The position numbers were made by a program, and so were the translations under genes. This document shows, piece by piece, positions 1 to 8,991 of a stretch of 64,000 bases of DNA. The first letter of the stretch is position 1. The number at the start of each line of letters is the position of its first letter. Origin of the DNA: UBA721 sp002705165 (GTDB lineage: Bacteria; Planctomycetota; Planctomycetia; Pirellulales; Pirellulaceae); assembly GCA_045565995.1 (NCBI GenBank), contig JBJLEF010000005.1, positions 338,184-402,183 on the forward strand, read 5' to 3'. Below the pieces are notes generated by a model, which made no database searches, was not told the DNA's origin, and worked only from the letters and a program-made list of their open reading frames with translations.

Positions 1-613
1 ATCGAGCCAATGACTTTTTGGGGAGAATGAATTCACTATAAAACAATACATACAACACAATAAAGCCGGCTGGAATTCCGCAGACCCCTAGAAACATGAG
101 CGTCGTCCCGACCGGGAATGGTCCAAGATAGTGAGGATCGTACGGGTTGTCCCAGGAAGACTGATAGGCAATCACCATCATGAGAAACACACCGATGAAA
201 ATGAGGCCTACCATGACCATCAAATTCCAAAAGAATGCTGCCAGCTCCTGATTACTATGTCTCGAACGACATCCCCATCCGATCAGCACGGTAAAGCCCA
301 GTAACGTCGTGATGCCAAAGAACAGACCGGCACCAGCAACTTCGATATGTCGATCTCTTCCCACGCCTCCCTGAAACATCATCGTTTGGGAGGCTCCCTC
401 GGGCTGAGCCAACTCCTGTCTCACGTGCGGATAGCCCAATGCATCCGGTGGATGGTTGGTTACGAAAATCCAACCAATGCCTCCCCAAAGCATGACGAGT
501 AGGACGACAGCAGGAGCATATTTCATCAAGACAATAGGCCAAAAGAAGTGTTTCTGTAAAAAACTAATTCTAGTCTGTCGAATATAAGGTGCGCAGTAGA
601 ATAAAATCAACAT
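1..613 (-). CDS. Multi-pass membrane protein, partial at left window edge
   Basis: A frame read leftwards from an ATG at 613 stays open to base 1, giving 204 residues with no stop; the 3' end lies outside the window. The product is very hydrophobic. Likely membrane spans are at residues 33-52, 92-113, 129-149 and about 170-192, separated by short polar loops (HPPDALGYPH, SSWDNPYDPH). The frame is also open upstream of 613, with a GTG at 634, so the start is uncertain. The next gene begins 48 bases away on the other strand, so the two would share a divergent promoter region. I do not recognise the family. The membrane pattern and the uninterrupted frame make it a real gene rather than a chance reading. 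Confidence 0.6.
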   Translation of the reverse strand, partial: MLILFYCAPYIRQTRISFLQKHFFWPIVLMKYAPAVVLLVMLWGGIGWIFVTNHPPDALGYPHVRQELAQPEGASQTMMFQGGVGRDRHIEVAGAGLFFGITTLLGFTVLIGWGCRSRHSNQELAAFFWNLMVMVGLIFIGVFLMMVIAYQSSWDNPYDPHYLGPFPVGTTLMFLGVCGIPAGFIVLYVLFYSEFILPKKSLAR

Positions 614-661
614 CCAGCCCAAATCCTGAAGCACTCTGATAACGCGGTAATAAACAGATTT

Positions 662-2476
662 ATGGAATCTCCCCTTAAAAAAATCTACGTCATCCTTGTA
701 TTGCTACAAGTTAGCCACGCGTCCGCCCAAAATAACAGCTACACGACCATTCGAGTTGTTGATGCGGAGACCCGACGAGGTGTCCCTCTAGTATCCCTGA
801 AGACAGTCAACGAGCGAGTTTATATCACTGACAGCAATGGAGTCGTCGCATTCAATGAACCTGGTTTGATGAATAAAGAAGTTTTCTTCCATGTTGAGAG
901 CCACGGCTATCAATATCCCCAAGATGGGTTCGGATATCGGGGTGCGAAAATCGAAACAAAACCAGGCTCAACCGTTACCCTTAAAATCAATCGTGTCAAT
1001 ATCGCCGAACGACTGTACCGAGTGACGGGACAGGGCATCTATCGCGATAGCAAACGCGTTGGTATCCCCTTCCCCATAAAAGACAATGTCCCTGGTAATG
1101 TCTTAGGGAGCGACAGCGTTCTCTGCGAAGCGATCGGTAACCACATTTACTGGTTTTGGGGAGATACTAATCGTGTCAGATATCCTCTCGGAAATTTCCA
1201 TGTGACCGGCGCTCGTTCAGGACTAATTAATGCCGGGGGTCTCGATCCTGACCAAGGTGTCGAATTCGAATATTTCATACGGGATGACGGCTTTACCAAA
1301 GAAACTGCTCGTTTAGCTGGGGAGGGACTTACCTGGCTGGATTGTCTCATGAAAACCTATGAAGAGGATGGTACGATTCGGCTTTTTGCAGTTTACATGA
1401 AGGTCAAAGCGCCGCTGAATATCTACCAGCGTGGAATCGCCGAATTCAACTTCAAGGAACAAATTTGGGCTAAACGCATGCAGTTTCCCGCTTCACAAAA
1501 AGTCCTTCCCAAAGGGCATGTACTGCGATACCAAAATCCTGAAGATAAAAAGGACTACTTTTACTTTGCCGGAGGAATGCCGTTTGTTCGAGTTCCTGCC
1601 AAAGCGGATTCCATCCTAACGGCCCGTGAGTATCAGGCCTACACGCCCCTTACAAATTCAACCGGTAATCATTATCAGGTTAAGCGTCATACAAATGGAG
1701 AACTAGCATATCGCTGGACAACCAATGCCGTTGTCATGAACGACAGCATCGCTTCCGAACTGATTGCCCGCAAGGAAATTACGGCAACGGAAGCAAGTCA
1801 TAGTCTCCTCGATCTCGACTCAGGGAAAGTCATCCGTACTCAACACGGCAGTGTGTACTACAACGAACTAAAACGTCGCTATGTAATGATCATTAGCCAA
1901 ATAGGGGGCTCCAGTCTACTCGGTGAAGTCTGGTATGCCGAAGCACCGGAGCCAGTTGGCCCCTGGAAATACACTCGAAAAATCATATCCCACAACAACT
2001 ACAGTTTTTACAATCCGAAACAACACCCTCTATTCAACATCGATGGCGGGCGCACGATTTACTTTGAAGGGACCTATACCAACATGTTCTCGGGTAATGA
2101 GAATCCGACCCCGGGATACAATTACAACCAGATTATGTATAAAGTCGATGTTCGGAATCCACAGCTCAACCTTCCTTTGCCCGTAACGCTTGCGAAGCAT
2201 CTAAATCAGGGCACACACCGCTGGACCATCGGGCAGTTAGCGGACGGTTACGTTGGTACGCCTGAGTTCTATGCCTTGGAAGACGAAGCGGAAGGGACGC
2301 GAGAGATCTCTTTGAAAAGCGAAAACATATGGATCGCCACGGAAACCGGGCCGAATCGCATCGCCCTTTACGAATGGTCTAATGAGAGAGGCAAGACTCT
2401 TGTCAGATTAAAAGGAGCGACAGTCCCGGCCGGTTACAAGCAGAAAGAATTTCTTGGATACGTCTGGAAAAAATAA
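662..2476 (+). CDS. Secreted protein with carboxypeptidase-regulatory-like and propeller-like domains
   Basis: The 604-residue product starts with a signal peptide (Lys-rich start, hydrophobic core, probable cleavage after SHASA near residue 22), so it is exported. Residues about 28-110 look like a carboxypeptidase regulatory-like beta-sandwich (VVDAETRRGVPLVSL, then TDSNGVVAF). The remainder has the short Trp/Gly-rich beta strands of a propeller, with phrases such as GNHIYWFWGDTN and GEVWYAEAPEPVGPWKY. These resemble DUF4185 or glycosidase-type propellers. It may bind or cleave a carbohydrate, but I see no catalytic residues that I can assign. It is a single gene, divergent from the left-edge membrane protein and convergent with ychF 30 bases downstream. 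Confidence 0.7.
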   Translation: MESPLKKIYVILVLLQVSHASAQNNSYTTIRVVDAETRRGVPLVSLKTVNERVYITDSNGVVAFNEPGLMNKEVFFHVESHGYQYPQDGFGYRGAKIETKPGSTVTLKINRVNIAERLYRVTGQGIYRDSKRVGIPFPIKDNVPGNVLGSDSVLCEAIGNHIYWFWGDTNRVRYPLGNFHVTGARSGLINAGGLDPDQGVEFEYFIRDDGFTKETARLAGEGLTWLDCLMKTYEEDGTIRLFAVYMKVKAPLNIYQRGIAEFNFKEQIWAKRMQFPASQKVLPKGHVLRYQNPEDKKDYFYFAGGMPFVRVPAKADSILTAREYQAYTPLTNSTGNHYQVKRHTNGELAYRWTTNAVVMNDSIASELIARKEITATEASHSLLDLDSGKVIRTQHGSVYYNELKRRYVMIISQIGGSSLLGEVWYAEAPEPVGPWKYTRKIISHNNYSFYNPKQHPLFNIDGGRTIYFEGTYTNMFSGNENPTPGYNYNQIMYKVDVRNPQLNLPLPVTLAKHLNQGTHRWTIGQLADGYVGTPEFYALEDEAEGTREISLKSENIWIATETGPNRIALYEWSNERGKTLVRLKGATVPAGYKQKEFLGYVWKK

Positions 2477-2506
2477 GCCTCTTTGTGGTAGCAACTGCTC
2501 TCAAGA

Positions 2507-3598
2507 CTAAACGTTAAACAGAAAATGACAGATGTCGCCATCCTGCATTTCATAGCCTTTCCCTTCGAGCCGTAATCGTCCGGCATTGCGGATCTCTTTC
2601 TCGCTGCCTAGTTCCTGCAGGTCTTCGAGTGAAAACACTTCGACACGGATAAAGCCACGCTCAAAGTCGGTATGGATTACCCCGGCAGCCTGAGGTGCTG
2701 TGGCACCGTTCGGTACCGTCCAGGCCCGAACTTCTTTCTCACCTGCCGTAAAGTAACTTTGCAATCCCAGCGTCGTATAAGCTTCACGAGCCAACGCGGC
2801 CAGTGAAGGTTCAGCCAAACCTACAGATTCCAACATCTCCTCACGATCTTCTTCATCGAGTTCAGCAATCTCTGCTTCCAATCGGGCACATACGTGAACC
2901 ACGCCAGCATTCACCTCGGCCGCATAATGACGCACCCGCTGTACCAATTCACTTTCACCATTGAGATCATCTTCCGATACATTGGCGACGTAAAGCACTG
3001 GTTTGAGCGTGAGCAAACCATAACTATGGACATACTTCAATTCAGCATCATTAAGCCCAAGACTGCGTAATGGCTTGTCCTTAGCCAATTGGCCCAAACA
3101 CTTGGTAACAATTTCGGCGGTGGCCTTGGCTTCCTGATCGCCACTGCGAGCAGTACGCTCGGCTTTATTTAAAGCATTTTCCAAAGTTTGGATGTCGGCC
3201 AACATCAGCTCAGCTTCGATGATTTCAATGTCCTCAAGTGGATCGATCTTTCCTGATACATGGATCACGTCATCGTCTTCGAAACAACGTACAACCTGCA
3301 TAATGGCATCCACTTCACGAATATGACTGAGGAATTTATTACCCAAACCCTCGCCTTCGCTGGCCCCTTTGACAATGCCTGCGATGTCCACAAGTTTAAG
3401 GATAGCCGGAATGACTTTCTGCGTTGTGATGTGGCTACTGATCACATCCAGACGGGGATCGGGAACCGGCACAATCCCTTCGTTCGGCTCGATTGTGCAG
3501 AACGGATAGTTCGCACTTTCAGCTCCTTGAGAACTAGTCAGCGCATTAAACAAGGTGCTTTTTCCTACGTTCGGTAAACCGACTATTCCTGCTTCCAT
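2507..3598 (-). CDS. ychF: Redox-responsive ATPase YchF (OLA1 family)
   Basis: YchF is a cytoplasmic P-loop protein of the Obg-related GTPase class that prefers ATP and associates with ribosomes. The sequence shows the G1 motif GLPNVGKST near residues 7-15, the family signature NYPFCTIEPNEG, the switch segment DIAGIVKGASEGEGLGNKFLSHIREVDAI (given here in part: DIAGIVKGASEGEGLGNKF), and a C-terminal TGS-like domain with TAPQAAGVIHTDFERGF. Starting at the ATG at 3598 gives 363 residues, the usual family length. A TTG two codons earlier (3604) is also possible. The gene stands alone, convergent with the secreted protein to its left. Identification is secure. Confidence 0.96.
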   Translation of the reverse strand: MEAGIVGLPNVGKSTLFNALTSSQGAESANYPFCTIEPNEGIVPVPDPRLDVISSHITTQKVIPAILKLVDIAGIVKGASEGEGLGNKFLSHIREVDAIMQVVRCFEDDDVIHVSGKIDPLEDIEIIEAELMLADIQTLENALNKAERTARSGDQEAKATAEIVTKCLGQLAKDKPLRSLGLNDAELKYVHSYGLLTLKPVLYVANVSEDDLNGESELVQRVRHYAAEVNAGVVHVCARLEAEIAELDEEDREEMLESVGLAEPSLAALAREAYTTLGLQSYFTAGEKEVRAWTVPNGATAPQAAGVIHTDFERGFIRVEVFSLEDLQELGSEKEIRNAGRLRLEGKGYEMQDGDICHFLFNV

Positions 3599-3904
3599 GT
3601 TCAAGTACTTTATCTATAGCTAAAAAGTGGATATTTGTAGGTCATTTATCGTACTACAAGTCCGTTGTTTGAGAAATCCCGCCCGAGTCTAAAGGCACCC
3701 GCTCTTGCCAAAGTTTTTGGTCTCTCCTATGACCTTCCACATCTCCGTTGAAATGGAAAACTCCTCAACTTCAGCTTTCTCGTCATTTTTAGTCCAGCTG
3801 GACCATGCTGGATTACACCTGAAGAATGATACCAACCAAGCTGCTATTTGGTTTGGTTATGCGAAGCGTCATTGTCCATCACAGCAACGTCGATGAATCA
3901 AAAG
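3599..3904. other. Intergenic stretch, no gene recognised
   Basis: About 300 bases between the start of ychF and the end of the zinc-ribbon protein gene. The only open frame (63 codons, plus strand, from 3705) has no recognisable sequence, no ribosome-binding site and no membrane or signal features. The ychF promoter should lie at the left end, but I see no clear -35/-10 pair. No terminator hairpin with a T run is visible. Confidence 0.6.
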
Positions 3905-4708
3905 CTAATTTTGAAACATATCGAGTAGTCCGATTGCCGCCACATCGTCTCTAAGTTTTGCAGCCATCTCCGGATCAATTTTCTGAATCCGTTTGACTTC
4001 CTCTTCGAGCTTAACATGCGCTCCTGCCTGACGGCCTTTATACTCTTCCATGACCGCCATGAGTTGCATGTCCGGGCGATTCCGATCGACTGCATTGACT
4101 AACGGGTTTTGGGTAATCGCAATTTGCGAAAGCCGTTTGAGATCGCCCAAGACTTCCTCCAGTTTTTCTTGCGAGTTGACATATGCCAGAATCTTGCCCA
4201 TTGTCTCCGTACAGGTGCATTGGGCATCCATGTAATTACCTAACAACGAGGTCACACTTGAGTCATCACGAGTGTTTACGCCCTGTAATAACGCAGTCGC
4301 CATTTCATCTGTGAGAACAAGACGCTGCACGGGCCGAGCTAGATAGTAAGCGTACCCCCCTATAGAAATAACCAAGACGGCGAATACACCGTAGATCGTA
4401 TTCCTAGAGGATGTATCCTTATCAAACTTGGAACTGTCAAAGTCTTTCCCTTCAGACTCTGCCTCTTGCTGAGCTTTACGTTTGGCTCGAAAAATCGACT
4501 TTGCGGCAGCGTCGTCAACTGAGCTCTCTTTCTCATCACTTGATTCGACCTTGGAGTCGGCTCTGCTAATAATCGGAGCCGGAGCTTCTACAGATTGATC
4601 CGGGACAGTGAGTGAAGCCCCACACTCCGGGCAGTCGACAGACGTCCCCTGCTCTCCTTCCGAAGCAGAAATGGTACTGGAACACATCAAACAACGAAAC
4701 GTAATCAT
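3905..4708 (-). CDS. Zinc-ribbon single-pass membrane protein of unknown function
   Basis: The 267-residue product begins with a zinc ribbon formed by two Cys pairs, CLMC at residues 6-9 and CPEC at about 26-29, a common N-terminal module in planctomycete proteins. A charged linker rich in Ser, Glu and Lys follows, then one membrane span near residues 107-125 (IYGVFAVLVISIGGYAYYLA). The C-terminal 140 residues are mostly helical and contain no motif I can name. The zinc ribbon would face the cytoplasm and the C-terminal part the outside. A ribosome-binding sequence (AAAGGTAA) sits upstream of the ATG at 4708. Function unknown. Confidence 0.7.
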   Translation of the reverse strand: MITFRCLMCSSTISASEGEQGTSVDCPECGASLTVPDQSVEAPAPIISRADSKVESSDEKESSVDDAAAKSIFRAKRKAQQEAESEGKDFDSSKFDKDTSSRNTIYGVFAVLVISIGGYAYYLARPVQRLVLTDEMATALLQGVNTRDDSSVTSLLGNYMDAQCTCTETMGKILAYVNSQEKLEEVLGDLKRLSQIAITQNPLVNAVDRNRPDMQLMAVMEEYKGRQAGAHVKLEEEVKRIQKIDPEMAAKLRDDVAAIGLLDMFQN

Positions 4709-4857
4709 CTTCTAAATTACCTTTAAGGCGTGTCAACTTAAAACGTTACTTCCACACTATCATCATCGTACGAAATTCAGCTCCAACATCAAATAAAGAT
4801 TGTGTTCGGAGCTTCCGTTGGATTCATACCACCGCAGATTTCGCACATGGGATCATT

Positions 4858-4892
4858 AAAAAACCTTCGCTTACATCGGCAAGCGAAGGTTT
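4858..4892 (-). terminator. Rho-independent terminator of the DUF1080 gene
   Basis: A perfect 12-bp inverted repeat, AAACCTTCGCTT / AAGCGAAGGTTT (4861-4872 and 4881-4892), encloses an 8-base loop. On the minus strand the stem ends in T residues and runs on into three more (4860-4858). It lies 21 bases after the stop codon of the minus-strand DUF1080 gene that ends at 4913. Confidence 0.8.
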
Positions 4893-4912
4893 GTTGTGAT
4901 CATCAAAGCACA

Positions 4913-5767
4913 CTACTGATCTGAATCATATCCTGTCAGGGGACGGATCCAGACATTTCTAAAACGAACGGGATTTCCATGGTCCTGCAGCGTGAGCGGC
5001 AGCTTCGCAGCATGGGCTTTCCACTGAGGCGGATCCTGATGAGCAACCTGGCCAAGGCTTGTGGCACGATTGTGTACTACCACTCCATTATGAAATACCG
5101 TGATATGAGCAGGCTTGACTAATTTTCCCTGTTCATCAAATTCCGGAGCTTCAAAGACAATATCAAATACCTGCCACTTTCCGGGCTCGCGAGAGGCATT
5201 TACCAGTGGAGGGTACTGTCCGTAAATCGCTCCTGCCTGACCATCCGAATAGCTACGATTTTCAAATGAGTCTAAGACCTGAATCTCGTAGAGCCCCATG
5301 ATCATCACCCCACTGTTACCACGGCCCTGACTATCCCCCTTCACTTCGCCTGGTGTTGCAAATTCAACATGCAATTGGCAACTTCCGAACGACTCACGTG
5401 TCCGAATGGAGCCGGTGCCATTGACTTCCATATAACCGTCCTTGACGATCCATTTAGCGTCCTTACCACCACCTTGCCAATGAGAAAGATCGGTGCCGTC
5501 AAACAAAACCACAGCGTCAGAAGGAGCGGTACCGGATTTTTCCTGAGTACTTGCCGTGGGCGGAGTAATAATCCATGGTTCAGGTCGTTCTTTGTCATGC
5601 ACACCCCATGGCTGTCCGGGTACATTCATCGTGTCATCATAACCCTGACCTGGCTGCCCCGTACGGTGGCGACCTTTTAACATAGATTTGATCTTCCCAG
5701 CTTCTACGGGAACACTGATCAAACAAATACTTAATACGCAACAGATCACTCTCGTTCTCTTGAACAT
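4913..5767 (-). CDS. Secreted DUF1080 (3-keto-disaccharide hydrolase-type) protein
   Basis: The 284-residue protein has an N-terminal signal peptide (residues 1-23, cleavage near VEAG). A DUF1080 domain spans about residue 85 to the end: VVLFDGTDLSHWQ, then WIVKDGYMEV, GNSGVMIMGLYEIQVLDS and VRFRNVWIRPL. DUF1080 is a concanavalin-like beta-sandwich that is abundant in planctomycetes; some members are linked to 3-keto-glycoside hydrolysis, but most are untested. Residues 24-80 form a low-complexity linker. An SD-like sequence (GAGGGGCG) precedes the ATG. It ends at a strong terminator and may be read together with the DUF1501 and DUF1549 genes on its upstream side, 88 bases away. Confidence 0.85.
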   Translation of the reverse strand: MFKRTRVICCVLSICLISVPVEAGKIKSMLKGRHRTGQPGQGYDDTMNVPGQPWGVHDKERPEPWIITPPTASTQEKSGTAPSDAVVLFDGTDLSHWQGGGKDAKWIVKDGYMEVNGTGSIRTRESFGSCQLHVEFATPGEVKGDSQGRGNSGVMIMGLYEIQVLDSFENRSYSDGQAGAIYGQYPPLVNASREPGKWQVFDIVFEAPEFDEQGKLVKPAHITVFHNGVVVHNRATSLGQVAHQDPPQWKAHAAKLPLTLQDHGNPVRFRNVWIRPLTGYDSDQ

Positions 5768-5855
5768 ACTTTCGCCCCTCTATCAGACATCCATCAGTTT
5801 TCTTTCACGGGAAACCTAGTATATCAGACACCCGAAGCAACTGGTTGCTGGAAGC

Positions 5856-7154
5856 CTAGCCAATAAGCTGAGCAATCGGAGTACCTTCCGAAATTGCCAT
5901 AGGCCTTCCAATCGGCGTTTCCAACTCCTGAGTGTAATCAATCGACAATGCCTTGAGGACAGTTGCATGCACATCAGCAATCGATACCGGATTCACCACA
6001 TGAGACGAATTATTCTCTGCTCTGACGTCCGGCATGAGGTTCGTTTCACCAACAATCTGGCCTCCCCGAATCCCACCACCGCCAACGACAACCGAGAAAC
6101 CATGAGGCCAATGATCTCGCCCACCAGCAGCATTGAGCTGAGGTGTTCTCCCAAACTCACCTGCCCAGATAACGACCGTATCCTTCAGCAAGTCATCCGC
6201 TTTGAGGTCAGCAACCATCGCTGCCATTGCCGGATCGAGCAGACGAATACGATTTTGTTGAGCTGCAGTATTGTTAACATGGGTATCCCAGCCTCCCAAC
6301 GTTACCTCCACACATCGCACACCCGACTTAATCAATTGTGTTGCGACATAACACCCGCGACCGAACGAATCATCCCCGTAACGAGCTAATACTGACTCAG
6401 GTGCACCTTTGACAGAAAACGCTTTTAATTGCTCGGAGGTCATCATCCTCATGGCACGACGAATCGACAACTGATGAAGCGTTTTCGATTCATCCAACTC
6501 ACGCAATCGACCGCGGGAAAACTCGGATTCAACGACATTAAACAAATCAGCACTACGACTGTCCTGTCGTGTCTGATGCACTCGTGACCGAATATCCGGC
6601 ACCGGACGCAACGGATCCCCAATCTGGAATGCATCAAAACCATCGCCAAGATACCCTCCGCGCCCGGGACGATTTGCGGATAAAATGGATACATGGCGAG
6701 GTATATCGCTCTCACTTACCAATTGATGGCAAACTACTGCTCCAATCGAAGGATGAACCAGCGTCGGGTCAGGCCGAAACCCAGTCTTGATGTTATAGAC
6801 ACCACGCGCATGATCGCCCTCTTTACTGACGACGCTACGAATGACGCTCAAATGCTCCATCTGCTCAGCAACCAAGGGAAGGGACGAGGCTATTTCAATC
6901 CCTGATGCCGAAGTCTTAATTGACTTGACGCCTCCTGAGAATTCCTGCTTAACTGCGGCGGCAGGATCGAACGTATCTCTTTGGCTAGGACCACCGTCCA
7001 TCCAAAGAACAATCACATTTTTAGCCGGCCGTCTGGGATCTTTCGCCGATTCCTGAGCACGTGTCAAGCCGCTTGCCAGAGAAGTCAACCAGGAAATACC
7101 TGCTGTCTGCAATAGCGTGCGCCGATTCCAGTGTACGTTTTTTTGACATGCCAT
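5856..7154 (-). CDS. DUF1501 protein with Tat-type leader
   Basis: The 432-residue protein begins with a twin-arginine-type leader (NRRTLLQTAGISWLTSLASG, residues 10-29) and continues with the DUF1501 hallmark VIVLWMDGGPSQRDTFDP. It also has HARGVYNIKTGFRPDP, VTLGGWDTH and VVWAGEFGRTP (written here from VIWAGEFGRTP). DUF1501 proteins belong to the alkaline-phosphatase/sulfatase superfamily by fold, and their reaction is unknown. In planctomycetes they are usually encoded beside a DUF1549/DUF1553 cytochrome-like partner, as here, with 25 bases between the two genes. A strong SD (GGAGGAGATC) precedes the ATG at 7154. The assignment is firm, the function is not. Confidence 0.92.
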   Translation of the reverse strand: MACQKNVHWNRRTLLQTAGISWLTSLASGLTRAQESAKDPRRPAKNVIVLWMDGGPSQRDTFDPAAAVKQEFSGGVKSIKTSASGIEIASSLPLVAEQMEHLSVIRSVVSKEGDHARGVYNIKTGFRPDPTLVHPSIGAVVCHQLVSESDIPRHVSILSANRPGRGGYLGDGFDAFQIGDPLRPVPDIRSRVHQTRQDSRSADLFNVVESEFSRGRLRELDESKTLHQLSIRRAMRMMTSEQLKAFSVKGAPESVLARYGDDSFGRGCYVATQLIKSGVRCVEVTLGGWDTHVNNTAAQQNRIRLLDPAMAAMVADLKADDLLKDTVVIWAGEFGRTPQLNAAGGRDHWPHGFSVVVGGGGIRGGQIVGETNLMPDVRAENNSSHVVNPVSIADVHATVLKALSIDYTQELETPIGRPMAISEGTPIAQLIG

Positions 7155-7179
7155 TGTATCGATCTCCTCCAGGAAACCA

Positions 7180-8874
7180 TCAGTGAGCCCAGGAAAATTC
7201 CGTGCTGTTGGTTAGTGTCCAAAACAAGTCTTCAATAACCCTGCCCCGCTGGCTGTCCGGCTGCTGCCTGAACTTCTTAAGAAAGTATAACAACTCAGCC
7301 TGACTGGGGCTCCGTGTTAACACGGTTAAATAAGCAGTACGAATCGCATCTTCATCATCTTCCGTGAGCAGGTCTATTCTGGCGGAAGCATTACTACCAT
7401 TACCATTGGCTATCCGGCTTTGCGAAAGAGTCCCATTCATCAATAACAGACGTTGCGTCACGGTCCCGCTCCGGTCTCCAAATTCATCTTCACCTGTATC
7501 GCCGTACCGTTTCACAAAATCATCTATTTCGCTTTGCTGTTGGAGCCGTACTAAATAGCTGACATCCGCGTTAATTGTTTTAAGACTGGCCGTCTGATTC
7601 AACGCACCAGCGACCTGTTCAGGGCGCAGTCTCACCAAAGGAAACACAGACCATGCCGATTCATGAGCTTCTGTCACGTCAAAGTCTGCCCTACTATCCA
7701 ACCTAAAAACCTGTAAACGAGTGATGACCCGAATCAAATGTTTCAAGTCAAAACCACTCCCAACAAATTCATCGGTCAGTAGCTCGAGGCCGACCGGGAA
7801 AGGACCGGCTAATGGTATATTGTCGACCGGAACTACCAAAGGACGGCCAAATACAATCGCCCATATTCGATTGACGGCTGTTCTGGCAAATGCCCTATTA
7901 TCCAGATGCGTTACCCAGTCAGCCAACTGCCCCCGTCTCGTCCCCTTGGACTCTGACAGCTCTTGAAAAAACGGAAACACCGGAGGCACGATTACTTCTT
8001 CTTCATCACCCAGGTATTTATAGGCATAATGTTCCGAGTCATCCTCCACTCCATAAAAGCCGGTCTTTACCTGAGAATAAAACGCGGCAAACTGATGAAA
8101 GTCAGATTGCAAACTACCTTCCGCTGGATCGTTTAGATTCAATGCAATCGTCCCGAGCCGATCATCGTGACACTGCAGGCAATCAATCCGCATTCCCAGA
8201 AATGCGCGGGTTGTCCGACCAGCCAGTTTCATGACATCCGGACGACCACCCTCTCCCTCCGTAATCGTCGCTGTGACGAAATTTACTTCCGGATCACTCG
8301 TCCAAACGCCTTTGCTATCAATCAACGAATGCACTAACTCATCATAGGGCTTATTGTCCATTAACTGATCGCTCAGCCATAGTCGGAATCGACCACGTCT
8401 GTAAATCAGAAATGGCCCCGCATCGACACCGACAAAAATACGCGCAAATCGTTCACTAAGATAATCCGAATATCGTCGGTCCTGAAGGAGGTAGTTGACG
8501 TAACGATCAATCACCTTGTCATCGGTCATTGCATAGCCCGACTCGAGAGCAAAGGCTTTAACTTCTTCCAGCGACGGAATTGTCCCATGGAGTGCCAACG
8601 AGGCTCTTCGCATCACTGTCAGTGTGTCGGCGGCGGGAGCAAACTGCAGCCCTCTTTCTTTCCACCGCTGTTGAAACTTCTGATTTACTTCAGCAACGAC
8701 TTCTAATAATCCCGAAGCCTGTTGGTGGTGATCACCAATTTGGGCAACCCGACGTTCCAAACCTCTTGTACTAAAAGCACTCCCCATCAACCCACCAATT
8801 CCGGCCACACATACAAGTACAAACAGTACTGCCTGTGTTGTTGGTTTCAATTTATTGGGCTGCTCATCTATCAT
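7180..8874 (-). CDS. DUF1549/DUF1553 (PSCyt2/PSD1) protein with heme-type CxxCH motif
   Basis: A membrane-anchored 564-residue protein with one N-terminal span (residues about 15-35). DUF1549 follows (RRASLALHGTIPSLEEV, RYSDYLSERFARIFVG), then the cytochrome-like CLQCHD motif, then DUF1553 (RTAVNRIWAIVFGRPLV). It pairs with the DUF1501 gene 25 bases downstream, the usual planctomycete arrangement. At 564 residues it is shorter than many family members of 700-1000 residues, because there is no separate N-terminal PSCyt1 cytochrome domain. The pair is thought to act on an extracytoplasmic substrate with electron transfer, but this is unproven. Confidence 0.88.
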   Translation of the reverse strand: MIDEQPNKLKPTTQAVLFVLVCVAGIGGLMGSAFSTRGLERRVAQIGDHHQQASGLLEVVAEVNQKFQQRWKERGLQFAPAADTLTVMRRASLALHGTIPSLEEVKAFALESGYAMTDDKVIDRYVNYLLQDRRYSDYLSERFARIFVGVDAGPFLIYRRGRFRLWLSDQLMDNKPYDELVHSLIDSKGVWTSDPEVNFVTATITEGEGGRPDVMKLAGRTTRAFLGMRIDCLQCHDDRLGTIALNLNDPAEGSLQSDFHQFAAFYSQVKTGFYGVEDDSEHYAYKYLGDEEEVIVPPVFPFFQELSESKGTRRGQLADWVTHLDNRAFARTAVNRIWAIVFGRPLVVPVDNIPLAGPFPVGLELLTDEFVGSGFDLKHLIRVITRLQVFRLDSRADFDVTEAHESAWSVFPLVRLRPEQVAGALNQTASLKTINADVSYLVRLQQQSEIDDFVKRYGDTGEDEFGDRSGTVTQRLLLMNGTLSQSRIANGNGSNASARIDLLTEDDEDAIRTAYLTVLTRSPSQAELLYFLKKFRQQPDSQRGRVIEDLFWTLTNSTEFSWAH

Positions 8875-8991
8875 GAAAACAACTGAATTCGTTTCTTGGG
8901 TTTATTAGGAAGTATCGCGACGACGCTTTGTATATATTATTAGCAATCAGCAAGACAAAAATAAGTCGTCTCGTCTTGGAATTATACCAGC

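Noticed and set aside
3705..3896. 63-codon open frame between ychF and the zinc-ribbon gene
   Set aside because: No SD sequence, no motif or hydrophobic pattern; most likely chance.
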